This document shows positions 26,801 to 41,800 of a DNA stretch of 64,000 nt, piece by piece. The position numbers and the translations under genes were made by a program. The notes below the pieces were generated by a model. That model was not told the origin of the DNA and searched no databases. It saw nothing but the letters and a program-made list of their open reading frames with translations. The DNA lies in NCBI RefSeq assembly GCF_022581195.2, contig NC_061463.1, positions 4,464,001 through 4,528,000 on the forward strand, written 5' to 3'. Source of the stretch: Helicoverpa zea. Its lineage: Eukaryota > Arthropoda > Insecta > Lepidoptera > Noctuidae. Positions within the stretch are counted from its first letter, which is position 1, and each line of letters begins with the position of its first letter.

Positions 26801-29800
26801 AATAATATAGAATAGTAACACAAGAGGTTATTTTGCAAAGGAACAAACACAGACACGAGAATTGGGTCACCGATCTGTCCGAAGGCTATGATTGAGCATC
26901 CTTTCTTATACCATTATATTCATTGTAACAATCACACCAAAGTACACCAATTTATTTATTCAAATCGTTACTCAACTTGCTTTTATCTCCAAAAGGAATC
27001 ATAAACATACAAATTGTAGTCTATAAAATCTGTCATCCTCCTTTGATGTTCGTCTTTCTCAAGGAAAGTGTCTATGAAAGAATAACTGAGTTCATTTAGT
27101 ATATAAATAAACGTTTTTTCTTTGCAGGTAAACCCAGATGAGAACCGACTGGCTGTCGTGTCACACACATCGCCATGTAAGTGGATTTTATTTCCCACAA
27201 TACATCAATCACACTTGACATATTTTCGTAAGTCTTTGCTTTGGCTCCAAGGCGATAGGTTCATTTCTTTCATGTTATATTTTATACTTAGCTTTTTCAA
27301 AAGCAGTTTTTCTCCGAACTGGTTTTTATACTTAGCTGTTTTACTTTCTCCGTATCACTTACCTTTCTTTTTTTTCTTTCTGACGATAATGGTAAGACTA
27401 AGTACGTATGTCATTACTGTAAGTACAACTGTGTTTGTCACAATATTTTTTTACTTGGACATGTCCAAAGTAAATACGATAAATGAAGCTTCAGGAATAT
27501 TCCTTAATCAATATTAATGTATAACATGTCTAAATATTTATACAGACGTGTTTTATCGAATATCTACCTCGTGTATCTAGGTATTGATATTATTGTAGTA
27601 AGCTTCCAAGAAGTCAATATTCATATGACCATGAAACGAAAAAATAATAACATTCCATTTTTTCCGATTCAGTTTTCATTGGTGACAAAGGCGAGAAAGG
27701 AGAAAACGTAAGTACCTACAAAACAACATGAAACAAAACAAAACTACGTATAAAGTAGTCGCTTGATACAAATACTTTTGTTACGGGCAATCCGAAGGCT
27801 TTCCAAAGTTCCTGGACAAGCCTTACTGAACTTGGCCAAGATTTCACTAATCCGGTGGATCTCTGTCACCCTACCTTTCTCAAGTTTGACGAAAGTTATA
27901 ACTCAGGTCACGTACCTCGTTACATCGATATTATTGTGTAGTAAAATTCGCGTGTTTTGCACAATCGTGAACAGAAATTCTTAGTGGAATTGGGTCAGTA
28001 AAAGAGATGCTATTTAGCATTACAACAAACGGTAATGTTTAAACAGGGTACGTACTTTCGTAGACAGAGTGAATGATGTGCCTTTCCGACAAAGAAGGGG
28101 CTGAGAAATGTTACGAGCTCATTCTATTTAGTACATTCAAGTGTGTTGTTGAAAATTTGAATGATAAGCGGAACCTTAAGATGCTTTCAGAATCTTGGTC
28201 CCTTTCAATTGGATAATATTATAGAAGTTCTATTAAATGAGCCTGTTACTTATGAATCTTCTTTTAGTATTCAGATATACTGTTACTTGTTGTATACGTG
28301 ATGCTATACGATATTACCTCACTAAGGACTTTACACAAAAGTAATCTTAATCAGATACAGGCATAAAAAAGCAGACAGTTTCTTCATGCTCTCTAACTTC
28401 AATAATGTATAGCGCTCATATCATATATCTTCTTGCTAACTTCTCGCAAAATTTATGGTTTATGTATTTGGCAGGCTCTTGGACAATGCAGATGCAGCTT
28501 CAACGATATCTCACAAATCTTGGAGGTGATGCCAGAATTGAAAGGTCCCCCTGGACCTCAGGGACCTACGGGAGCTGATGGAACCACTGGCGCTCCTGGA
28601 AAAACGGTAACAAATTATTAGTATTAACTATTGGTAAATATATACCTATATATAGGCCTCGTTATCGATTTCGATAACGGCGACCCATGGCAAAATACTA
28701 TAGGTACATCTGATGTCAAGGAGCTATTGAATGTAAAAAATCGAAATCCTCAGTTATGCTTTTAATATTTTCTAGCATTTTAATCTAGACAATTTCTTGT
28801 CTCTTAATCCAGAATACCTTTTTCATCATCATATAAAATGAATGACAAGCAAGTAAAAACCGAATAAGCAAAATTGTATGCAAAAGACTAGTTAGTCGTA
28901 CGTACTTCAAAGCTATTTATTGGTTGACATTAAGGTTCGAGATTATCAAGGGAAATCTAGCGCTCTTAGACGTCTTGGGAACTTTGTGGATTAAAATACG
29001 AGGTTAATAAAAGATATGATTACACTCAAGGCGTAGACTTGTAAGGCGATGAGCTTAGTGGGCGCGGTGGCGGATTATGTTTTTCAACGTTTATTAAAAT
29101 CGTGAATAGGCGGATTTGTAAATCTGACTCAGATAATTCTACCTGTTTTTTAAGTTAAGACGATGTCAAAAATGTTCTTAATTTTAACAAAGACGTCGAG
29201 CTCCTTTCTGAATCAAAATTAGAGCAAAAAATTTTTTTGCTTCTACAAAATTAATTTATTGTATGAAAGCTGGGTACTAAAGCTCAATGAACATTTTCGG
29301 TATACATTTATACTGTTATAATTCAACGAGTCTCGGATAGCAATATGGATTCATCGTGGATCCCGTTTAGCCTTGGTACGTTATATCTTTATTTGGATAT
29401 ACACATAATACACAGCGGAGTCAAAATGAGAATAATATTTTGTACACGCGTCGGGATATGAATGTGTGAGGCTTTCGGCTTATATTTTAATCTACTAAAT
29501 CGATTATGCTAGGTAGAATTTATGACCGGATAATGCTTTGTGAATTTTTTTTCATGTTAGTTTTGTGTATTCTGTCAGATAGTAATCCTATTTTGTGATA
29601 AAATATCATTCCAAAAATTATTTGTTTTAAAATTGGACCTAAGATGCTTCCTAGCGAGGACCTCATTATAAAGTACTTTTATGGCTATTGAAAACTTTTT
29701 TTGTATTTTAAGTTACAAAAAGCCTTTCTGCTATTAATTTTCTGGATCAATTGATTGATTCAGTGAAGAAAATACAAAAATAAATTGGGAAAGAAAATTG

Positions 29801-32800
29801 AAATGTTTAATTAACTGTATGGAATGCCTCTGCAGGATTTTTTTATAATTATTTCTTTACAAACGATTGTGTGTAATAAGATATTCCGCTGCCGCTCCTT
29901 ACTATATCTTTCCCTTTCATAAACTTTATAAACTTCTAAGTCTCAACTGTAATTAATACCATTATACTAATATTACATACGTTATTAAGATTTAGTTGTA
30001 TGCCACGCTGTTTTCACTAATGATGTAAATTACACTGTTTTGTGAAATTAATAAGTTTGTTGCTATCAGAGATTATTATTATGTTTGAGCTTTATTTACC
30101 TACTTTTTGTCAACGTAGCTTGAGTTATTAATATATGCTGATGTAGGTTTTACTGGTAAAACCTCGAGTGTTTTCAAAACAATAAGTATAAATTATTTTA
30201 TACCCAAATACTGTTACCCGTTTTCAACACGTATTTTGTTTATAAGTTTCATTCTTTTCCCAGTTAACACAGTTTTTGTAAAATGTAAATGATAAAAACT
30301 TTTCCTATCATCCGAATCAGGTTTTACTTACAGAAAGCTATTGTGTCAGTATTCACTAAGTCTATTATTTCAGGGTCAAATGGGTGAAGCAGGCCCGCCC
30401 GGACCTGTGGGGCCTAAAGGTGATAGAGGAGAGAGGGGTGAGACTGGAACACCAGGCCCTGAAGGTCAGTTAGGGCCTAAAGGGGACCCTGGTGCAGATG
30501 GGTCCCCTGGACTGCAAGGGCCTCCGGGCCCACCGGGTCCACCGGGGCCTATTACATCAGCTTTAATAGTGAGTACAATTTATTAAGGTTCTTATTTGTG
30601 GCTACCTGCGTAATGGTGGTAATATTTAATTAAAGTATCATCATCACAATTTTATGAAATTAACATATATATGCTGTTTTTGTTTGATTATCTTTAAATT
30701 ACAGCATTAACAAAATAAGTATCCCACCAAAAACATTAAATGTAAAAAAAAGCCAATCCTCTACGCAATTCCTCCACCATAAAAAGTTTTGAGATCGCAT
30801 AGAAGCCAAGTCCTGTTCAACTTTATTTATAATAATAAATCAATATTTTGTCACTATATCAATAGTTTCGTTCACTTTACAATAATATTGACTTGGCCAT
30901 GAGCACAATAAACTACAAATATAATACAGCATATCTTGGAGAGGTGAAAGTCAAACATGAAGTTTAATATCACAGAATTAAATACTTTTAGTTTATTCAA
31001 TTGTTACTCAATGACCGACAGTCAGTATCATCCAACATCAATGAACTGCACATGTACTATGGCGCATGTTTAGTCCATGGTGATCTCAAATTCCAATCAG
31101 TGCATAATCAGTCCAATCGTAAAATCATGTCCATATAGAATTTATCAATTCAATGGTATTTACACATTATTTCAAGGAGCGACTTTTAACTTGTGCTCAT
31201 GGCCAAGACAATATTATTGTAATGTGAACAAAACTATTGATATAGTCACAAAATATTGATTTATTATTATAAATAAAGTTGAACAGGACTTGGCTTCTAT
31301 GCGATCTCAAAACTTTTTATGGTGGAGGAATTGCGTAGAGGATTGGCTTTTTTTTACATTTAATGTTTTTGGTGGGATCTGATTTATTTTTTGTAGGTCT
31401 CTTTCTTCTCTAAGTATACAGGGTGTGTCGTTCACAATCACATTAAATCCTATCGCATATACTTTATGGTATTCTATGGCGAATTGTAAAAAAAATAGCC
31501 CAATCCATTCAGTGGTTTAGCCACAGGAGTCATTTTTCGTTTTTATAATTTACAACATCATGTGTAAAGCAGAGATAAAGTTAGGAGTATCGAATGTTTT
31601 GAGCTGTCAGTTTTCAAGGGAGAATGTCAGTTGTTTGTAATGACTGACTTTTATATGGTGTTCTAATTTTTGCACATTTTTATTCTATTTACTTTTTTTG
31701 AAAAATCCATTTTTTTTTATTTTGACGTATTTTTATTTTTTCTTTGTTTTAATCGACATATATTAACCAGTATATTAAGGCATTTCATTTAATGTGATTG
31801 TGAACGACACACCCGATAAAACAAATTAAATTAACTTACATGCAACTAACTAAATGTATGTATAACAAACTAAATACGTACACCTAAAGTAGCATGTAAA
31901 CAACATTTTTTAAAAATAAACTATAAAATTTCGAAATTGTTGAATTTTTGAATCGATTTATTTCAGAGGTAGATGGCGCTATCACATGAAATCATTTGAT
32001 TTTTTTTAAAGTACTACTTATACTAAGCTATGTAACGAAACCATAGCGCGATTTAGACCAGCACAACGCCATCTATCGAGCGAGCATGCAGTATTTATCG
32101 CACTGCATTATAGTTCGGTCATTCAGAGAATGCGTTCCTGACACGTCGCGATTGAACTGACGACGTAATAACATTCATTGATTATTGATATAATAATGTT
32201 GTTTTAATGCTCCTCAATTGTTAAAACGGTAAACAACCAGCAAAAATATTTTTATCGTAACTGCAACGCCATTGCAAAGTTACGTCGTCAGTTCAATCGC
32301 GACGTGTCAGGAACGCATTCTCTGAATGGCCGAACTATAATATGAAATATTTTATCATTATTCATTTCATTTTAACCTAGCTTTTTTATTCATATGTATG
32401 TATATTTAATACATGATAACAATATACCACACTACGTAACAATAAAACAAATACATTTTTAAATAAATAAATAACAAAGTTATCAATGCAGTCAAAATTC
32501 AGACACAATGTTCTTGAAAAACCGCAAATATAAATTTGTTTCCTATTTTTTATTAAGTCTTAAGGTTTTTATAATTTTCCCTTTATATGTAGCTAATAAA
32601 ATATCTTGGTGCCAAATTTGAAGGTTCTAAGTTTGCTAGAAGTACCTTAGACTTTTGATGATCGGTCAGTGAGTCAGTGACAAAATGGTGTAACTTTGAT
32701 CGCTCATAACTCGTAAACTATTTATTCAAATGTCTTGTAATTTTGAGACTGAGCTTGTTCTAATACTTACTCTTGGTCATCGAAAACCTAAACTTCTAGC

Positions 32801-35800
32801 TTTGTTCACATGGAAGATACAGGGGGCTGAAATAGCCGCGAAACGCTTCGAGAAAAGATGGTACGGCCGTGCCCGCTTTGCTCGAGTCTTGGCTGGGGCA
32901 CTGCCGTGCCCTCAGATTTATTCAATATTTATGCAAAAAATATAGGCCTAAAGACTATGCAAACATCGATTATAATTTGGAATTTTCTTAAACCTAAATT
33001 AGAACTTGCTTAATTGTATAGTCAAGGATTTGCGTACTTATTCCAATTTACCTAAAATTAATTACATCATTACCTAAATAAATCGACTTCGCTGAGATAG
33101 ATTTTTTGTAAGAAACGAAATCTTTCCCAAGCAACAAGGTTTATTGGGGGAATTAATTAAGGTTAGACGTTTTTGGTTGGAGGTATTTCGTATAGAGCAA
33201 ATGACGAGCTAAAAAATATTAGGTATCAATACTATGGATAAATAAATAAGATAATAATTAGTTTTATGTTTAAGGCATTTTTGTAGAAAAAAATAACATG
33301 AACATATAACAAATTTTAAAAATCAAATAACTTAGGAAATAAAAATACGATAAATATTTTCCAATCGGCAAATTAAATTATCTTCCTATCAATTACTTAG
33401 CCGCAGTAAGGTTTCATTCTATTTATCTAGGCTTAAACAGGAACAAATGACTGCAGCGGGCTATCCAACGAGTTGCGTGTTAAATGCAGGCAGACTTCGC
33501 CCACAGAAATTAGTTCTACCCATGGAGGAAGGAAAGATAGCGGAGATGCGATAGGGAACGTAGGTCGAGCGCCTTCTTGTAGGTCAAGCAACGTATCGTA
33601 GGCGTGATCATAACATGTTTCTAGAACTCGTCAAATAAAAACCAATCTGTCTAAGATTGGTGTTGATTGATTAGGGATTTTATTTTGAAAATAATGGTCA
33701 GGTTTCAAAGAAGGCGTGTTTAGTAACGTTCCTCGTTCCCCGACCACTCGCATTTTGGCGTGTTGCTTTCTTAGAGCTTTTGCGTTATGACATCTCCGCT
33801 AGTCATTTTGTTCTCCATGGTCTTAACTGACCTTTCGCTTCCAACTCGAGTTTCCAGCTTATAATATATTTTCTGTGGAGTGTTTCTTTTTACAAGCGTG
33901 CGTGGTTTTTATTAAAGTAAAGTAGTTTTAAAAGAAAAAGGTGGTAACATTATAAGCTGGCTTAACTAATTTACTTGTCGTGGGAGTGGTCCCGCTATGG
34001 TAGTTTAGATTGGATTTAAAAGCTTGCACTTGAATGCCTAAGCACGCAGATGGCTTCGAAGTATTTTTGCATTACATTAAATTTTACAGTTTTCAACGTG
34101 GTTCCTTAATAATCTTGAGATATACTACTAGGACTCTAGCTATGCAACAACATACACGCTAGAATAAACCTGTTTTGGGCAGAGTCACAGGCAAAAAAAT
34201 GTGAAAGCATAAAGCTTTTCCATATGTGCCGGGTTCATATACCGGCCAATCACCACGGCAAGTCACATTTCCAGGCCTTCCTTCCAACAAGAAAGCCCAT
34301 CAAACACGTCACAGTACTGCTGTATTTTATTATAGAACTTACATAAATTCTAAGTCCGGCTTCCACGACACGACAAATAAATCGCACTAAGAAATACGCA
34401 CGTACCATTACCATTACGGGGCTATTATCTCGACATACAATATCGCGACCATGTAAATATAAGCCAGCCATCTATCAGTGTGTGTGCTTCTCATATATCA
34501 ACTTCAAGTCTGATATGTAATTAGAACCTCTCGAAGCTTCGATAAGTTATTGTTGTTCGGGCTCAAGATACTTGTGTATCGATGCTGTTCAGCATTAGCA
34601 GTATTAAGTGTAAACACAAAGTTTGGTGATTTCTCATCGCTGTTCATAGACTGCTATATAAATAGCAATATCAGAACTCCATTAATTTCCAAGTTACTTT
34701 ATTATTTATGTAATTACAAAGAAGTAAAGCCAAATATGTACCAGGCGAAATGATGCGTTTAATATTAAAGCGGGAGGGAATACATGAAAATATTAGTCCG
34801 CATTGCTGACGACGGGTTACGTGCCCAAAATTCAGGCTACAATACCACGTTAGGTAGCAATGTTGATTTTTTGCTCTAAAACAAGCCAGTCCTCGGGCTA
34901 CGTATTTAGGTAAGCCGTGAAAGAAAGGGTACATTTGAATGTCACCAATATTTCCTCTTCAAACACTTAAATACTGGTATATAATGTTTGTAAAACAATA
35001 AACTACCTAGTAAATGCAAAAAGTTTACTTGGTTTTAATAACGTTACAACTTGATAAATCTCCGTCAACGCCCACTTGACACCATTGTAAAAACTTTTAC
35101 CCATAAGAATTAGGCAGCCACGCCACACCTATTCTGTTCTTACAAGTTTTGCATACATTCCTAATGACCCTGTGTTACGCAGGAATCAACTGGATTATAC
35201 GGGTCCAGTAATCCTGGGGTTCTTGGACCTCCTGGAGAGAGGGGCCCAATGGGCCTCCCGGGTCCTCAAGGAGAAAGAGGATATCAAGGGAATAAGGGCG
35301 AGAGAGGATTACACGGCCCTAAGGGTGACAAAGGCGAGAGGGTGAGTCTTATCTAAATATGATATGCTGAATACTTTACGCTTTGTCATTTTAGTAGCCA
35401 CGTAACATTTAAAGATGATTATTTTGTTGTGAAGCTATATTGTAGAAAATCAATGAAATGAATGAAAAATTATTATGTGTAAAATTGACTTTGTTGTGAA
35501 ATAAAAATAAATGAACCTACTGAACTTCAACACGTGTAAGGGGCGCGTGTAAGTTCTATAAATCTACTGATACAAATATAAAGTGGAGATGATCCCTCTT
35601 ATTTACATCACTCAGACTCTAGTAGTTTATTTAAAAAGAAATTAGAATTTATCTTTATTTGTTTTCATGTTAGCACAAATATGCGATATTGTTGTCAATC
35701 AATTACGATTATTATTTTTCCTTCATTGTGTTGAATGTATTGACAATCTTTCACAATTCTTGAATACATTAAGCATACTTTGTATCTTTGCATGACTGAC

Positions 35801-38800
35801 TCATAATAAAAGTTAAGACTAATAATAATTTGAATGTTAAGTCTAAAGACTCTCCAAGCCATATTTTAGTCGACATCGCCCCTCAGTTTATTTCGTGTTT
35901 AATGTTGAGAAACTAGGGAAATAGGTTATTAGTCACGCTAAACTTCGGCGGACTATCAATCAAAACTTTTGCGGTTTTCACAAAATTGTAAATACAGGAA
36001 TAAAGCTGATATATTTTGTTAGAATGTCACCTGGGAGTGGTAACTTGCATGAGTAACGTACATGATTTCCAAGCTGTTATTTTCGCAAATTGCATTTTCG
36101 CCCCTTTCTTGTTCAGAAAATATTATTGTAGGTACACTGTGTTCCGTAGATTCAGTTTCCCCGATATATTTAACGAAGGGTTGCTTTATACCCATGCTAC
36201 TAAAGAGAACAACAGCTTCAGCCATAGAACTTTACGAGTGTAACTTAATCAAAATAAAATCACACGTGCCTGTCGCCAAATTAGTAGGTATTCGGATAAT
36301 AAACTTGGGTTTAACGCAATAAGTGACGGTTTGACCCTCGTAACATCACGTTATGTTACCTTCGACCCGTGAGCTCATAACTGTGTTACAGGGCTATGTG
36401 GGCCTGAGAGGGCCACATGGCGCGAAGGGAGAGCGGGGCCAACCCGGCCGCGATGGTACTCCGGGCCTGCCGGGCCCACACGGACGCCCCGCCGAAAAAG
36501 GGGAAAAAGGTACAAACTAACTCAACCATCAAATTTTATGTTAGTCTATGACCCATATTTATACTCGGGTAAAGCGTTCGCGAGATTTTTAGGGGTTTAT
36601 AGTAACGATTTGGAAAATCTTTATTTCTTCGCGCAGTGAACCCTTTGGATTGGTTTTCGAGTGCTTGCACGCAGTTTATTTATTATTGCTGTTACTTTTT
36701 ACGATCGTCTTGAGAGTTTTGTTTTATTTCTGTATCGGATGTTTTCACGGTTTTTTTGGGGTTGTTCGTAAAGTCGAGATTAACATATTGAAATAAATGT
36801 TTGTGGTAACGGACGTTGTTTTATGCGGTCGGTTTGAGTTTTAAATAACTGCCACTGAGAGAGGATCAAATGGTTTTTCTCCCTTGAATTTGCGAGAGGG
36901 TTCCCAGAGGTTTTTATTTTCTGTTTTGGCTGACACAAACTAATATGGAACATTTAATCCGAACTCAGGTGCTCGAGGTCTGCCGGGCCCCCCGGGTCCA
37001 GCCGTCTCCGCTGTATCTGAAAACGCTATCTCAACTGACGTCACAAGAACTGGTAAGACATTAGAACATTGTGTAGCAAGTATTTAGCGAATAATGTTAC
37101 TTAAGTTACGTACGATTACCTATAATATGTTTTTCTCATAACTTTTTATTACATCAATATCCATTTATTTCTTGTACCTTGGAAAATCAATTAGTTGATT
37201 AAATAATAGACAGATTGTCAAATTCTTATAAGACCCACCACACGTTGATGGCTATTCACACAACAGTTTCCACAGTCACAACTATCAATTTTAGAAAACA
37301 ACCAACCAACTAATTTAAGGTAATTGTGAAATCAATATTTCATGATTTGTTATCGATTCTTTAATTGATGTATTCTATAAATAGCCTATACTTACCTCTT
37401 TTTACATTGATTTTGTGGGACGGTAAAACTTATACTAACTCATAATCATTCTTAAGTCTTTTACTCACGTATGTGTTCCTTCAAACATTATTTTATGAAG
37501 ATACCCCATGCTTATTTGACAAGCAAACTTGTGCTACAAGTATATAGTTTGAACTAATTAATAGCTAACGACACCAGATAATTATCAATCAATCTATCAC
37601 CCGATTAGATCCATTTAATTAATTAATTATTCGACAGTCCTTCTAACCAGTACATATTGAACTATTTTGGGTGATTATGTAGTAATTTAATACTGAGGTA
37701 GTTCAGCTTATGATATGGTCTGGTGTATGCATATCAGCTAGTTGAATTGCTACTTATTTTAAGGCCAGTAACTTTCTTGATTTATTAATATTGAAGAATT
37801 AGCTCTGTGTTTTTGTCGCGTTTACATGGCAAAAAATACAGTCTAAGGCATGAGAAAGGACATAAGCTCATCCCGGTGTGGGAAATGGTTCCCTCTGGAT
37901 ATGGGTAAAACCGCTGTAAACAAATATGTATGTTGCTGTAAATAATCTTGAGGTAGGTTTGTGAAGGATTCTTGGAATATAATCGATTGAAGAACAACAT
38001 TTTCCAAGCTGAAACAAAATAAATAGGTTGTTAGTCACCATAATAATAAAGCAAATTGCTCTCATGAAATGCATGAACAAATGAAAATAACGAATAAAAA
38101 AACAACACAAATTAATCACTTTCAACGCTCAATTGGCACACATTGCACTACAAAACAAACTCATCGACAAAACCATAGATTTACCAAGATAAACAGCGAC
38201 AAAACGAACAAAATGCAATTGATAACGTTACGTCATGATCCCTTCTATCCCAGGGATAAGCTAATCTATTACGATAGTTAGTCATTAATCATCTTCGTGC
38301 GAGCATCAGTTTATACTGAATAGCTGGTATTAGCCATCTATAACATCGGGCTATCTATCTCTATGTGACGATGAAGCAGCTTAGGGATCAATTTCCAGTA
38401 TTGAACGGAACGGGTAGCTGGAAATAAAGGTGTGTGCCAGACAGACAGGACAATATTTTGTAATGTTATGTAGTAATAATATATCGAAATATTGTCCAAA
38501 TAATCTAGTTCTACAATAAATTAGTTCAAAATGAACAAGTTTTAAAAATCAGATCTCAGTTCAAACCGTAATTTATTCATTCAATTATTTGCCTCATTTT
38601 ATCAAAAACAATATAATATTTATTTTAGTTACTTACGGTGAGTTGTAGGTACCAATTAACACACACAACACGGCACACGACAAGCGGAGTATTTTCAGTT
38701 ATGAAATCATTGATGACCATGGGCGGCAAGTATACGGCTGGTTATGGTTTGGTTATCGTTATGGTGCAACCAACCCTTTTGATGCGGACAAAAAATGAGA

Positions 38801-41800
38801 ATCTCTAGCACCTAAAGCTTCAAAAAACTATTCAAATTTTGTCCAAATCTGAATCTTACATTTAAAAAAATATTACCAATAGATAAGTCGACAAATAAAA
38901 AAACTTCCCTCGCTAAATTGCCAGTGGTCTCAGCAGTACAGTTTTAATTAACATAAATACTGTCTAGTGTCATTCGTACTGACACAATTGGTTTCTAGTT
39001 AATACTGAATGAATTAAAAGCAGGGCGTGACAGGCTTCGCTGCGTCGTGAAAATTGCTCGACTCGGCAAAATATTTGTGGGTGTTTCTGTTACGAGAAGA
39101 CGAACGCTGAGAACATTTTAATACGAGTTTGTATTTTTGAAATTAAGAAAAAAATATAAAAATTGCAGATTTCTTAAAAAGTTTTATTTCTGTTTTGTAC
39201 CTATTTTAAAATTAATGCAGTGAAAATCACTTCTTTGAATCCATAAAAAATCAGTGCCTACGCAAATGTCACCTTTGTAGTGCCGAAAAAAGCTATAGTA
39301 GTTTCGTGACATAAAGTTAATTGAAATAATTTTAATTAGGCAGGTCTCAAAGCTAACTTAACTTGATCAAAAACATTTTTACCCTTCACGTACCTAAATT
39401 TAATTTCATGTCATATATTATGACGTAAAACTTAAACAATTTTCTGCTATTGTCACGAACACACATAAACGTTCCAGTCTGCACTAATTATGTAAAATAT
39501 ACGATACTTCACTCCATCATAACTTGGCATGAAGGCCATGAAAAATAATGACTGTTGAAAACTCATATGAGCAGACAAACGTACAAACATTAATTTACTT
39601 AATAAGTTCATTTTAATAAAAATAAGGATTGAATCCATGGTTCGTCACATTAATTATTGTTTTTGTATTTTTTATAAATAAATATACTTAAATTATATAA
39701 TTAATTATAAATAATTAGCAAAAAAAAAAAAACATAAAAGAAACCCGAAACAACTAATTGAACATCAAAAAACACAACTTTTTGTTTATTTATAAAACAT
39801 CAACGAAACTGAATATTACATCAACACAAGAACTTTATTACACCAACATAATACCAAAACAGGTAACTATAAATTAATAAACATCAAAATATATCAAATC
39901 CTGTAAATACACAAATGAACAAAACTTAGATCAAACATTAACTCTCATTTGTGTAGATGAGTTTGTATTTTAATAAGTATAATTGTATATTTATTAAACC
40001 AACATAAGCTCTTATTTCATATATTTTGTAACATTCAGAATGTAAGGAAAATAATATTTTCACAGAAGCTGCTCTCTTGAAAGGAGGAAAAGGCGACACA
40101 GGGGAAAAAGGAGACAAGGTAATTATACAACCAAATAAAAACATATTTTCTGTGTAAATACAATAATTTGTATTCATATTCAGAAACAGTTGAACATCTT
40201 TTCGGCCTTGTTTCGCAGAAATAATGTTTTAATGAAGCCTTGAATTATAATTGGGTATGGAAATTATAAATCCCTTTTTAGTTCCAAAAAAATACAATTT
40301 TAAAGCTGAAGCGTATTTAATAATACTTTGTCTAGAAACCGCTTTTTTCTGGTTAATCAAATCCTAAACTAACACTGTATACAAAATCTGATGAACTTAT
40401 ATTAAACACCATTATCTTGCGATATAATAAATAAAAAATACTAACCAACAAAATTTCTCTTAAAACATACTAAAAAGCTAACATAAATATTTTATTCAGG
40501 GTGAAAAGGGCCTCAGAGGCATGGAAGGTCCCCAAGGATTTCCTGGCACTGATGGAAAGCCAGGTGAACGAGGGGATATCGGTCCATCTGGCCTTCCTGG
40601 TACTCAAGGACCTCCGGGCTTGATTGGTCCTAAGGGAGACAAAGGTGACGCGGGCCCACCAGGGCCTGTCGCCATATCGAGAGACGAAGCATTAGTTTTG
40701 ACAAAGGTAAGTGCTTAAAATAATTTGGGCGAAACCTAACCTTAACATATTAGAATATGTAAAAAAAGACAAAGTAAAGCAGGCATAACTTGTGGAATAA
40801 TGTATCTAATTAATATTGTTTAACTCCATTTTGAAACTAACAACAAACTCGACTGACATCGTTATTCATTCACATGATGTGTCTAAGATTTCCTCCATTA
40901 CACATATTGTTTGAAATAGTAATTTACACCACGGATGATTAATGTTCAAAGCTAAGTGCACAGTCTCGTACGTGTTGATTACATAACCAAAGTTTGCGAA
41001 GTCTTTTGAGCGTATATTTTTTATCAGGGTGATAAAGGGGAATCAGGTCCAAGAGGCAAAAGAGGACATCCGGGACCTCCCGGACCCAGAGGACCTCCGG
41101 GCGTACCCGGGCCACCAGGGACTCCGGGCAACAATGGAGTATCTGGTGATATAGGACTACCCGGATGGACGGTGAGAAATAACGTCATTCAAACTATCTC
41201 TTTACTTTTTTCCGATATTTTTGTCGGGTTCAAAACGGTCATTTTAGACAGTAAATCAACGATCGGCGGTGTTGTAAAAATTGCAGCTTTTTGGTAGATA
41301 AAGTGAAGTAGATCTGTGAAAATATTTGGAACTCAACCCTCAATAGAACGAAAAAAACCTTTCGAGTATTTGTTTGGCTTTTGACCTAACGCAACTCTTG
41401 AAAAAATGCTTTATTCACATTTTTGGAATTGCAACCAGTATTAATAGTTTTTAAGTTAGATGCCTTGAATTTTGGATATACCATAATTACAGTTATACAT
41501 TTGACAGGGTCCACCGGGCGCCGCTGGGCAGCCAGGTGCTCCCGGACCGAAAGGGGAGAAAGGAGATCCTGGTGGTGCACCACTTGACTTAGAAAAGGTA
41601 TTTTAACATCATCATCGCCAACCTCATTGTTCCACTGCAGCTGAATCGACTTCTCATAAGATACAATTACCAGCCAAAGATGGATTTACCATTCGGGTTC
41701 CTTCATATTTTTTCCTTAAAATTCGTCAGATGGTAAGATTCACATAGAAAAAGTTACACTACCACTGGTACCTTTAGTTCGAACCTGCACATTCGTAATT

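Larger units (their letters stand above)
8880..27127 (+). other. Intron 1 of multiplexin (18.2 kb)
   Basis: Phase 0 intron, gtaagtat to ttctttgcag. It holds a LINE (10.3-12.0 kb), Helitron-like fragments (12.7, 19.8, 23.0 and 24.5 kb), TIR elements (15.3, 22.8 and 23.2 kb), a LINE C-terminal fragment (22.3 kb) and an AT-rich LINE tail (26.3 kb). The rest shows no coding signal that I can support. Isoform-specific first exons could be hidden here. Confidence 0.7.
30569..35182 (+). other. Intron 5 with a cluster of TIR elements
   Basis: 4614 bases, phase 0, gtgagtac to gttacgcag. It contains four TIR elements (30721-31378, 31421-31814, 32107-32341, 33521-33820) and a dispersed repeat (32590-32945), annotated separately. 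The last 1.3 kb has no recognisable feature. Confidence 0.7.

Noticed and set aside
27122..27517. 131-codon plus-strand frame over exon 2
   Set aside because: Only the first 49 bases are the exon; the rest runs through a strong donor into AT-rich intron with no similarity.
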